This document shows positions 1 through 5,896 of a stretch of DNA of 5,896 nt, piece by piece. This DNA comes from Pseudomonadota bacterium (GTDB lineage: Bacteria > Pseudomonadota > Gammaproteobacteria > Steroidobacterales > Steroidobacteraceae). Position 1 is the stretch's first letter; every line of letters starts with the position of its first letter. Location: positions 1 to 5,896 of the forward strand of contig JAKADE010000190.1 of NCBI GenBank assembly GCA_021820785.1, in the 5' to 3' direction. The notes under the pieces are model-generated. The model ran no database searches, was not told the origin of the DNA, and saw only the letters and a list, made by a program, of their open reading frames with translations. A program made the position numbers and the translations under genes.

Positions 1-108
1 GTTCAGGTGCTGCAACTCGGGGGACTCGGCGCAGTTCGAGAGGATGGGCCGCGGCCCGGTGGCCAAGGGGGCTTGGGTGGGGCGGGGCGGGACAAACCGG
101 GAATCCAT
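1..108 (-). CDS. possible N-terminus of an unidentified protein, cut by the window edge
   Basis: An ATG read leftward from 108 opens a frame that stays open to base 1 and gives 36 residues, ending in PRPILSNCAESPELQHLN. About 33 of the 36 codons end in G or C, as in the real genes here. It lies 112 bases downstream of the DeoR-type gene on the same strand, so it could be a co-transcribed target of that regulator. I do not recognise the family. The opposite-strand frame shares the same third codon positions, so the GC bias does not separate the two strands. No strong ribosome binding site precedes the ATG (only GGTG-like bases). The call rests on the frame, the position and the protein-like composition. 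Confidence 0.35.
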   Translation of the reverse strand, partial: MDSRFVPPRPTQAPLATGPRPILSNCAESPELQHLN

Positions 109-220
109 CCGCACCCGAACGCATGACGCCTGTAATGTCGTCGTGCGCGCGTGTACGGCGCCCGCCGAGACTCGGCACGGCGAGGCGGCGCGTTCCCCTC
201 GTTGGCTGCCCCCGCGAGCC

Positions 221-988
221 TTACCGGGCCTGCTGCACCGTGACGCCGCCGGACTTGATTGCACCGATGACGCGGGCCGGCGTCGAGGCCGGAACGATGA
301 CGGCCGCGACCTCGGGCAGCGCGGTGACGACGAATGGCGAAGCGGCGAGCAGTTTCTCGGACGATGCGAGAACGATCGTTTCAGCTGAGCGCTCGTGGAG
401 GGCTCGCTTGACCGCAGCCTCTTCGGCGTCCCCCGTGCTCAACCCCGCCTTCGGATGCACGCCGGTCACGCCCATGAAATACAGGTCGGCCCGGAGCTTC
501 GATGCGGCCTCCAACAACGCCGCACCGGTGTTCACCATGGAGTGCCTGAACAATCGTCCGCCCAGCATGAGGATCTCGATGCCGGGGTGCGCGGCGAGCT
601 CCACGGCGACGTTCGGGCTGTGCGTCACCACGGTTGCGCTGAGGCCGGGGTCGAGATGTCGGGCGATCTGGATGGCGGTCGTCCCTCCGTCCAGGATGAC
701 GACCTGGCCGCGTTGAATCAGGGCCGCACCCGCGCGACCCAATGAGACCTTTTCCGCAATCGAGACCGATTCGCGGACGTGCAGATCGCCGTCGGCCAGC
801 GATGCCGGAAGCGCTCCACCGTGTACGCGGCGCACCCGCCCGGAGGCGGCGAGCTCACGCAGATCGCGCCGGATCGTGTCTTCGGAAACCGCCCACTCCA
901 AGGCGAGTTCCCGTGCGATGACCTGGCCGTCCTGGGTCAGGCGGGCGATGATGAGTTTCTTTCGCTGGGCGGTCAGCACGGTGGGCAT
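221..988 (-). CDS. DeoR/GlpR-family transcriptional repressor
   Basis: The product is 255 residues, the usual length for the DeoR family. Residues about 6-61 form the N-terminal winged helix-turn-helix, with the family signature SEDTIRRDLRELAASG followed by RVRRVHGGA. Residues about 78-235 form the DeoRC effector domain, a ribose-5-phosphate-isomerase-like fold that in this family binds phosphorylated sugars. Visible DeoRC motifs are LDGGTTAIQIARHL (99-112), GGRL (143-146), STGDAEEAAVKRAL (184-197) and SSEKL (209-213). I chose the ATG at 988 because the open frame continues upstream to 1567 only by running antisense through the divergent gene, and because family proteins start with a short leader such as MPTVLTAQRKK before the HTH. 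The ribosome binding site is weak (AGAG). The gene is divergent from the DUF4406-nudK operon, and its upstream region contains phased repeats, so it probably represses both itself and that operon. The ligand cannot be read from the sequence. Confidence 0.92.
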   Translation of the reverse strand: MPTVLTAQRKKLIIARLTQDGQVIARELALEWAVSEDTIRRDLRELAASGRVRRVHGGALPASLADGDLHVRESVSIAEKVSLGRAGAALIQRGQVVILDGGTTAIQIARHLDPGLSATVVTHSPNVAVELAAHPGIEILMLGGRLFRHSMVNTGAALLEAASKLRADLYFMGVTGVHPKAGLSTGDAEEAAVKRALHERSAETIVLASSEKLLAASPFVVTALPEVAAVIVPASTPARVIGAIKSGGVTVQQAR

Positions 989-1000
989 CTCTGCATCGGC

Positions 1001-1047
1001 ACTGCGTGAATATACACGAGGTTGCACGAAACTGCACGAATATGTAC
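1001..1047. promoter_or_regulatory. putative DeoR-type operator: phased repeats between divergent genes
   Basis: CACGA starts at 1015, 1025 and 1035, and the inverted form CGTGA starts at 1005, so four half-sites fall exactly one helical turn apart. TGCACGAA occurs twice (1023-1030 and 1033-1040). The first two elements form an imperfect palindrome, CGTGAATATACACG (1005-1018). The block 1001-1017 resembles 1031-1047 at 13 of 17 positions. On the minus strand the palindrome contains TATATT (1014-1009), a good -10 hexamer for the regulator gene, although no good -35 is visible. Several DeoR-family regulators bind short repeats spaced by about one turn. Control of both divergent units by the regulator encoded at 221-988 is inferred. 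Confidence 0.55.
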
Positions 1048-1057
1048 CCTTGGGCCG

Positions 1058-1441
1058 ATGCCTGATACTCAACCGATGCTCATCATGATCAGCGGTCCAT
1101 ACACCTCCGGGACCGGAGGGGATCGAGACAAGATTCAGGCGAATCGCGAGCGGCTCGAGAGTTTCGCGCTGCCCATCTACGAGCGGGGTCACGTGCCGTT
1201 GATCGGCGAGTGGTTGGCCTTGCCGATCATTCGCGCCGCCGGCGGCCGGGATAGCGGCGATGAGGTGTTTCGCGCCTATCAATATCCCGTGGCGCACCGA
1301 TTGCTGTCGCGCTGCGACGCGGTTCTGCGCATTCCCGGGGAATCGACCGGCGCGGACCTCGACGTACAGCGCGCTCGGGCGCTCGGACTGAGGATCTATT
1401 TCGACATTGCCGCCATTCCCGACCATTCGGAGGCCGCCTGA
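1058..1441 (+). CDS. DUF4406 / nucleoside 2-deoxyribosyltransferase-like protein
   Basis: The product is 127 residues, a compact single domain. The N-terminus has the strand and loop LIMISGPYTSG (8-18), as in DUF4406 and related deoxyribosyltransferase-fold proteins, where this loop contacts the nucleotide. The C-terminal half reads RCDAVLRIPGESTGADLDVQRARALG (split as RCDAVLRIPG at 85-94 and ESTGADLDV at 95-103), which matches the SxGxxxE catalytic region of the NDT/Rcl superfamily. The expected glutamate is aspartate here (D102). Members of the superfamily cleave or transfer N-glycosidic bonds of (deoxy)nucleosides or nucleotides; the activity of DUF4406 itself is not settled. The start is uncertain: ATGs at 1058, 1076 and 1085 and a TTG at 1022 are in frame, and none has a clear ribosome binding site. 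I prefer 1058, which leaves the repeat array outside the gene and allows a leaderless or near-leaderless mRNA. The stop codon directly abuts the nudK ATG, so the two genes are almost surely one operon. The protein is presumably cytoplasmic, since no signal or membrane segment is seen. Confidence 0.82.
   Translation: MPDTQPMLIMISGPYTSGTGGDRDKIQANRERLESFALPIYERGHVPLIGEWLALPIIRAAGGRDSGDEVFRAYQYPVAHRLLSRCDAVLRIPGESTGADLDVQRARALGLRIYFDIAAIPDHSEAA
1429..1433 (+). promoter_or_regulatory. ribosome binding site of nudK
   Basis: GGAGG lies eight bases before the ATG at 1442, inside the last codons of the preceding gene. It fixes the nudK start and, with the TGA-ATG junction, points to translational coupling of the two genes. 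Confidence 0.8.
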
Positions 1442-2062
1442 ATGAGCGCGACGACCTGCGTCTCCGCGGAACGCATCCGACTCGTCAAAGAGGAGGTGCT
1501 GGCCGACGATTGGTATGTGCTGCGCAAGTTCACGTTCGACTACCGGCGGCGAGACGGTGTCTGGCAACGTCAGACGCGCGAAGTCTATGATCGCGGCAAC
1601 GGCGCCGTCATCCTTTTGTTTAACCTTAAGCGAGAGACAGTGCTGCTGGTCCGGCAGTTTCGGTTGCCGGCATACCTCAACGGCTGCCGGGACGGACTTC
1701 TGCTCGAAACTTGCGCCGGGCTGCTCGACGGCGAAGATGCGGCGGCCTGCATCATGAGAGAGGCACAGGAGGAGACGGGCCTCAAGGTGCGTACGCCGTG
1801 GCAGGTATTCGAGGCGTACATGAGCCCCGGTTCAGTAACGGAACGGCTGCACTTCTTCGTGGCGGAATACGAAGATCACGACCGCGTTTCCTCCGGAGGT
1901 GGCGCGGCGGACGAGGGTGAAGACATCGAGATCGTCGAAATGGGTCTCAGCGATGCCCTCGGGCTCATCGATTCGGGCGTGATCCAGGACGGCAAGACGA
2001 TCATGCTGTTGCAGTATGTGCATCGAGTCGGCTTGCGTACGCTGGCATCACGAGCACCGTGA
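1442..2062 (+). CDS. nudK: NudK-type Nudix hydrolase (GDP-mannose / nucleotide-sugar pyrophosphatase)
   Basis: The product is 206 residues, slightly longer than the roughly 190 of E. coli NudK. The resemblance to that protein is close along the length: VLADDWYVLRKFTFDYRR (19-36), REVYDRGNGAVILLFN (46-61), LLVRQFRLPAYLNG (68-81), LLLETCAGLLDGE (86-98), YMSPGSVTERLHFFVAEY (126-143) and IQDGKTIMLLQY (181-192). The Nudix box spans G93-L114 and reads G-x4-E-x7-RE-A-x-EE-x-G-L. It is one residue shorter than the general consensus between G and the first E, which I recall is also true of E. coli NudK. The metal-binding REAQEE core (107-112) is complete. NudK splits GDP-mannose into GMP and mannose-1-phosphate using Mg2+ and also takes other nucleotide sugars and ADP-ribose, so the true substrate here is open. 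The start is set by GGAGG at 1429-1433. It is the second gene of the DUF4406 operon. The C-terminal part has a few extra acidic and small residues after GGG (152-154). Confidence 0.92.
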   Translation: MSATTCVSAERIRLVKEEVLADDWYVLRKFTFDYRRRDGVWQRQTREVYDRGNGAVILLFNLKRETVLLVRQFRLPAYLNGCRDGLLLETCAGLLDGEDAAACIMREAQEETGLKVRTPWQVFEAYMSPGSVTERLHFFVAEYEDHDRVSSGGGAADEGEDIEIVEMGLSDALGLIDSGVIQDGKTIMLLQYVHRVGLRTLASRAP

Positions 2063-2097
2063 GACGCGATTTCCGTCGATGCGCAGATGTACGGCGT

Positions 2098-2115
2098 GTA
2101 CGGAATGCTCCGTGC
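2098..2115 (+). other. short hairpin in the convergent gap, not a clear terminator
   Basis: The stem GTACGGA pairs with TCCGTGC around the loop ATGC, with one G-U pair. It sits 36 bases after the nudK stop in the 172-bp gap between nudK and the convergent cyclic-di-GMP gene. No T-run follows on either strand, so it does not meet the usual rule for an intrinsic terminator. Termination here may depend on Rho. Confidence 0.25.
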
Positions 2116-2234
2116 AGCCGGATCGGACACGGTCCTCACCGCAGGGGCTTCTGGTCCGACTGATTCGAGCTGAATCCCGATCGTGCGTATCGCAGAGGTG
2201 CGCGCCGTGCGTGCGGATTCTCGAGCGTCACCCT

Positions 2235-5200
2235 TCATGCCAGGCTGCGTAAGAAGGCGTCGAGCTCCCCTGCCGGCAGCGGCTTGCAGTAATAGTATCC
2301 TTGAACTTCGTCGCAGTCGTGAGCGGACAGAAAGGCCAGCTGCTCGCGCGTCTCGACGCCCTCGGCGATCGTACGCAAACCGAGATTCCTGGACACGCTG
2401 ATGATCGCGCTGACGATCGCCCGGTCTTCCTCGCGTGACGAGATCTCCCGCACGAAGGATTGATCAATCTTGATCTTGTAGATGTTGAAGCGCTTGAGGT
2501 AATCGAAGGAGGAATAGCCCGTGCCAAAGTCATCGAGCGAGATGCGCACCCCGAGGCGCCGCAGCTGCTCCATGATCGAAAATGCAGCCTCAGGGTCATG
2601 CATCGCAGCACTTTCGGTGAGCTCGAGCTCCAGAAATTCAGCGGGCAGGCGGGTCTCTGCGAGGACCTTGGCGACGAGATCCGGCAGGTTTCGATCCCGA
2701 AACTGCACGGCGGAGAGATTTACCGCCACGATCATCGGTTCGTGGCCGGCCAGCATCCAGCGCCGCTGTTGCTCGGCGGCGGTGCGCAGGGCCCATTCTC
2801 CGATCGGAAGGATGAGCCCGCTGTATTCCGCGACCGGGATGAATTCGCTCGGCGAGACATTTCCGAGCTCCGGATGACTCCATCGCAGCAGCGCCTCCAC
2901 GCCGACGATGCGTCCGCTGTGGATCTCGAATTGTGGCTGGTAATGCAGCTCGAACTGATTGAATTCCAGCGCCCGATGCATGGCGTGAGTCAAAGCCATG
3001 TTTCGCGCTGCGCGCTCCTGCATCTCTTCCGTGAAGAAGCGAAATGCATTTCGACCAGCGCGCTTGGCCCAGTACATCGCCGTGTCGGCATTGCGGAAGA
3101 GCGTGTCGTGATCGGTGCCGTCATGCGGGAAAATTGCGATGCCGACCGATGCGGTGACCCGAAGCTCGTGACCATCGATCATGCACGGCTTGGAGATGGC
3201 CGCGAGCATCTTTTCCGCGACGCGTGCCGCCGAGCGCGCGCCGCTGTCCGGTAGAGCGAGAACGAATTCATCGCCGCCATGGCGAAACACGAGATCGCCC
3301 TCACGGAGGATCGATTTCAGGCGCTGACTCACCTGCGCAAGAAAGGCATCGCCCCTACCGTGACCCAGGGTGTCGTTGATGTCCTTGAAGCGGTCCAGAT
3401 CCACGAACAGGATGCACAGCGACTGATTTTCCTGCCGGGCGTGATGGAGCGCCTCTTTCAGCTGATCAGTCAGGACATTGCGGTTTGGCAGTCCGGTGAG
3501 GCGATCGAAATTCGCTAGATATTCAATGCGTTTCGCTGAGACCGCCCGCTCGGTGACATCCCGGGTGACGCCGAGCAGGCTTTGTACTACACCGTTCGAA
3601 TCATGCATAGGCGCTGCGTGGGTCTCCAGAACACGGTGTGCGCCGCGCAGTCCGCGCACCTCGAATTCCAGGGTGCCCGACTCGCCGCGCATTACCCGTT
3701 CGTGCAGATGCCAAAAGGCCTGCTGATGTTCCGGCAAGACGAAATCCAAGAGGCGAATCGATCTGGCGTGGGCGACGGAATCGAGTTCGAGCATCTCCAG
3801 CCCGGCCTTATTGATGTCGAGTAGATGGCCGTCCCGGCCCACGACTTTGACGCATTCCGGCTCGGTCTCAATCACGGTGCGCAGATATTGATCGCTTTGC
3901 CGGAGCTCCTCGACGACGCGCCGATGCAGCTGAGCGTCCGTGATCCGGTCGATGGCAAAGCTGATGTCCGCAGCCATCTCGATCAGGAGCGCCTTGGCGT
4001 CGTCCTCGAAAGCGCTGACCGTCTCTGAGTAAACGAGCAGCGCACCGACGATTTTCCCCTTGCGCAGCAACGGAAGTGCCGCCGAGGAGCGCCAGCGAAA
4101 TCGCGCCGCTGCGTCCCTCCAGGGCACGGTTGCGGGGTCGTTCTGATAATCCTGACACCAGTAGGGGCGGCCATCTCGAACGCACGTTCCCGTCGGGCCA
4201 CGGCCTGTCGCGCTGCTCGCATCGACGCTGATCTCCAGGTCATCGAGGTATTCGGTGCCGGCGCCGAACGCCGCGAGGTGCTTGAACAGGCCGCTGCCTT
4301 CGTGGACCATGCCGATCGCGGCCATGGTGAACCCGCTGACGCGCACGATGGCGCGGCAGATCTGCGGATAGAGTTCCTCTTCGGTCTGGCACCGCATCAT
4401 GGCTTGATTGCACTGACTGAGCGCGGCGTACAACTCGGAGACGCGCTGCAGGCGTGACTCGGTGTTCTTCCGATCAGTAATATCGAGAAGAACGCCGCGG
4501 GCTGATGTGCCCCTGCCGCTCGCGTCGCGGTGCGTAACGTGGCCGGTGGCCCACAGCCATCGAACTGCGCCGTCGGGCTGGATGATGCGGAAGTCGAATG
4601 AGCATTCGTTCGGTCCATTGGGCTGAACGGATGCGTCGAGGATGGCGTGGCAACGCGCGCGGTCATCGGGGTGAGCGCTTCTGAGGAATGCGCGGATGTC
4701 CCGGCTGCGCATCCGTTGCAGGTCAAAAGCGGATTCGTGGGTGCGGGCGCGAAGCATTTGCTCCGGCGCGAAGTCGCAGATCCACATCGCGGCTCCGGCC
4801 ATTTTGCTGGTCAAGAGAAGCTGCTGCTCGCGCTCCTGCAGATCGCCCTCGATGGCCTTGCGCTCGGAGATGTCGCGAACGACGTAGAGCGTGGTGTCGT
4901 CACTTTGCCAGGGTGACGCCGATACGGTGATTTGAACGGGAATCTGCTCGCCGTCGCGGGTGCGCAGCGTCCCGTCGATGATCGAGCCCGGCGCGATGCG
5001 GTTTGGCGACCGTCGTGAGTCGCGCACATTGGACTGCGGCGGATCGAAGCCACTCACGGCACCGAGAAAATGCACGGCTGACATTCCGAGGGCGTCGGCC
5101 CGCGCAAACTGGAATAGTCGTTCGGCAGCATGGTTCCATTCCACAATCCGTCCGTGCGCGTCGCTGACGATGACCGCGTCGGTGAGGCGCGCGATGACGT

Positions 5201-5459
5201 GTCGCAGGAGATCTTCATGCCGGCGGAGCATGCGGAACGTGAAGGAATAGATTGATGCGATGACGATCAACGTCAATCCTGCCGAGTCCACGAGCAGCGA
5301 GGCGTAATGGTGCTGTTCGTAGCGCAGAAAGGGTGAGGACAGGCGATGGAGCAGCAGCAATGCGCCATAGAGGACTGCGAAAACCGATGCCGTTACCAGC
5401 AGGATCCAGCCGGAGGGACGGAGGATCCAATCAACCCATTTGCCGCGTGTCACGGACAT
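2235..5459 (-). CDS. membrane-anchored PAS-PAS-GAF-PAS-GGDEF-EAL cyclic-di-GMP enzyme
   Basis: The product is 1074 residues. Hydrophobic segments at about 17-38 and 54-75 anchor it in the inner membrane, leaving only a short outer loop and no large periplasmic sensor. Cytoplasmic domains follow: PAS at about 82-200, PAS (PAS_3-like) at about 222-331, GAF at about 346-507, PAS at about 522-640, GGDEF at about 648-806 and EAL at about 820-1072. The GGDEF domain has RHGGDEF (726-732) and an RxxD inhibitory site (R719 to D722) at the expected five-residue spacing. The EAL domain has EALLRW (855-860), N914 of NLS, E949 of ELTES, DDFGTGYSS (976-984), K997 of KIDQSF, E1033 of AEGVE and Q1053 of EVQGYYY. 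Both diguanylate cyclase and phosphodiesterase activities therefore look possible. The frame is open back to 5660, but I chose the ATG at 5459: AAGG lies five bases before it, it precedes the first TM segment closely, and the 67 extra codons upstream look non-coding. An in-frame GTG two codons earlier is an alternative. The signals sensed are unknown. Confidence 0.95.
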   Translation of the reverse strand: MSVTRGKWVDWILRPSGWILLVTASVFAVLYGALLLLHRLSSPFLRYEQHHYASLLVDSAGLTLIVIASIYSFTFRMLRRHEDLLRHVIARLTDAVIVSDAHGRIVEWNHAAERLFQFARADALGMSAVHFLGAVSGFDPPQSNVRDSRRSPNRIAPGSIIDGTLRTRDGEQIPVQITVSASPWQSDDTTLYVVRDISERKAIEGDLQEREQQLLLTSKMAGAAMWICDFAPEQMLRARTHESAFDLQRMRSRDIRAFLRSAHPDDRARCHAILDASVQPNGPNECSFDFRIIQPDGAVRWLWATGHVTHRDASGRGTSARGVLLDITDRKNTESRLQRVSELYAALSQCNQAMMRCQTEEELYPQICRAIVRVSGFTMAAIGMVHEGSGLFKHLAAFGAGTEYLDDLEISVDASSATGRGPTGTCVRDGRPYWCQDYQNDPATVPWRDAAARFRWRSSAALPLLRKGKIVGALLVYSETVSAFEDDAKALLIEMAADISFAIDRITDAQLHRRVVEELRQSDQYLRTVIETEPECVKVVGRDGHLLDINKAGLEMLELDSVAHARSIRLLDFVLPEHQQAFWHLHERVMRGESGTLEFEVRGLRGAHRVLETHAAPMHDSNGVVQSLLGVTRDVTERAVSAKRIEYLANFDRLTGLPNRNVLTDQLKEALHHARQENQSLCILFVDLDRFKDINDTLGHGRGDAFLAQVSQRLKSILREGDLVFRHGGDEFVLALPDSGARSAARVAEKMLAAISKPCMIDGHELRVTASVGIAIFPHDGTDHDTLFRNADTAMYWAKRAGRNAFRFFTEEMQERAARNMALTHAMHRALEFNQFELHYQPQFEIHSGRIVGVEALLRWSHPELGNVSPSEFIPVAEYSGLILPIGEWALRTAAEQQRRWMLAGHEPMIVAVNLSAVQFRDRNLPDLVAKVLAETRLPAEFLELELTESAAMHDPEAAFSIMEQLRRLGVRISLDDFGTGYSSFDYLKRFNIYKIKIDQSFVREISSREEDRAIVSAIISVSRNLGLRTIAEGVETREQLAFLSAHDCDEVQGYYYCKPLPAGELDAFLRSLA

Positions 5460-5464
5460 GTGCA

Positions 5465-5468
5465 CCTT
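5465..5468 (-). promoter_or_regulatory. ribosome binding site of the cyclic-di-GMP gene
   Basis: On the minus strand AAGG (within AAGGTG) lies five bases before the ATG at 5459. It is short but well placed, and it supports this start over the longer open frame. Confidence 0.5.
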
Positions 5469-5498
5469 GGGGGAGCGCGCAGGAGGAGTGCCGTTTGC

Positions 5499-5527
5499 GC
5501 GTGGCCCGATTGGGAATCGCGCCACGC
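5499..5527. repeat. near-perfect inverted repeat / hairpin upstream of the cyclic-di-GMP gene
   Basis: The left arm GCGTGGCCCGATT (5499-5511) and right arm AATCGCGCCACGC (5515-5527) are complementary at 12 of 13 positions. Only C5506/C5520 fails to pair, and the loop is GGG. The structure ends 40 bases before the ATG at 5459, so it would lie in the 5' leader or promoter of that gene. No T-run follows on either strand, which argues against a terminator. It may be a protein-binding operator, a leader stem-loop, or a dispersed intergenic repeat. Confidence 0.6.
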
Positions 5528-5896
5528 AATCTCGGTGATGTGAGCGATCGTTCGGCTGACTAGGCGGGCTCGCGAGGATGTGTGTGTGCGCGCGATCCCG
5601 AAGGCGGAGGCGTCGTTTCAGCCGGTCCGGAGGATGCTCGGAACGCCGCCCCGGTCGCACGCATGCGAGCGCTGCGGCTCAGTCGAGCGGGGTCGTGCTC
5701 GTGTCCGGCGATGCGCCGGCTAATTCGTGATGCGGCCAAATTGGCCTCTGTACGGCCCGCGTACTCATTTTCCCCAACACGCGGACTCATGACACCTGGA
5801 TGGCCCACCTCCACTGGTGAGTGTGCGGTACTTCGTGTCGCAACGCGCCGGAGGCGATGTCAGCGACCGATATCGTTATTGTCGAGTGAGGCTCAG
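5528..5896. other. stretch without a convincing gene
   Basis: I see no supported coding region here. It holds an alternating purine-pyrimidine tract (5578-5594), a perfect 6-bp hairpin CCGGCG-ATG-CGCCGG (5705-5719) and an odd palindrome GGCCAA-A-TTGGCC (5734-5746). Two frames reach the right edge. One on the minus strand ends at a TGA at 5787-5789 (last residues HQWRWAIQVS); one on the plus strand could start at a GTG at 5817. Both have ordinary third-base composition and no recognisable motif, so neither is called. The stretch probably carries the promoter of the cyclic-di-GMP gene, but no clear -35/-10 pair was found. Confidence 0.5.

Noticed and set aside
164..176. Small hairpin GCCGA-GAC-TCGGC after the DeoR-type gene
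   Set aside because: It has only five base pairs and no T-run on the minus strand, so it is not a credible terminator.
123..716. 197-residue plus-strand frame
   Set aside because: It lies antisense to the DeoR-type gene, has a serine/arginine/alanine-rich composition and shows no recognisable motif.
989..1567. N-terminal extension of the DeoR-type gene, giving 448 residues
   Set aside because: The extra part is antisense to the DUF4406 and nudK genes, shows no domain, and the remaining 255 residues match the family length.
2123..2159. Inverted repeat TCGGAC / GTCCGA in the convergent gap
   Set aside because: The arms are six bases with a 25-base spacer and no T-run, which is expected by chance.
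2460..3254. 264-residue plus-strand frame
   Set aside because: It is antisense to the GGDEF and EAL domains. Such shadow frames are common in GC-rich DNA, and the opposite strand has unmistakable domain motifs.
5472..5496. Possible sigma-54 promoter on the minus strand (GGCAC then TGC with the GG-N10-GC spacing)
   Set aside because: The -12 element is imperfect, the first T of TGGCAC is missing, and the implied leader would be only about eight bases. A chance match is likely in GC-rich DNA.
5560..5814. 84-residue minus-strand frame upstream of the cyclic-di-GMP gene
   Set aside because: It has low-complexity composition, no motif and no ribosome binding site, and overlaps the alternating repeat tract.
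5850..5890. Short frame MSATDIVIVE starting at an ATG after GGAGGCG
   Set aside because: It resembles the start of a thiolase but stops after ten residues, and the Shine-Dalgarno spacing is too short. The window ends before a frameshift could be judged.

Overview
The window is GC-rich with strongly G/C-ending codons. A large PAS/GAF/GGDEF/EAL protein and a close NudK relative suggest a GC-rich proteobacterium, probably gamma or beta; the sequence gives no firmer placement. No RNA gene, insertion sequence, phage gene or CRISPR array was seen.

Left part (1-2062): a DeoR/GlpR-type repressor gene (221-988, minus) is divergent from a two-gene operon on the plus strand. The operon encodes a small DUF4406 / nucleoside-2-deoxyribosyltransferase-like protein (1058-1441) and a NudK-type Nudix hydrolase (1442-2062). 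The two operon genes abut exactly, with a good ribosome binding site for nudK inside the end of the first gene. The 69-bp gap between repressor and operon holds a striking array of CACGA/TCACG half-sites phased at 10 bp, a likely operator for the repressor. At the extreme left edge, a reading frame on the minus strand may be the start of another gene downstream of the repressor.

Right part (2235-5459, minus): one gene of 1074 codons encodes a membrane-anchored, multi-sensor cyclic-di-GMP enzyme (two TM segments, PAS, PAS, GAF, PAS, GGDEF, EAL) with the visible catalytic motifs of both output domains intact. It converges on nudK across a 172-bp gap without a clear terminator. Upstream of it, 5460-5896 has no convincing gene but holds a near-perfect 29-nt hairpin 40 nt from the start codon, a short alternating purine-pyrimidine tract, and two smaller palindromes.

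Working model (inference): the Nudix enzyme splits a nucleotide-sugar or dinucleotide into a mononucleotide and a sugar phosphate. The DUF4406 protein may act on the N-glycosidic bond of the nucleotide, and the repressor may sense a resulting phosphosugar. The cyclic-di-GMP gene seems to be an independent unit.
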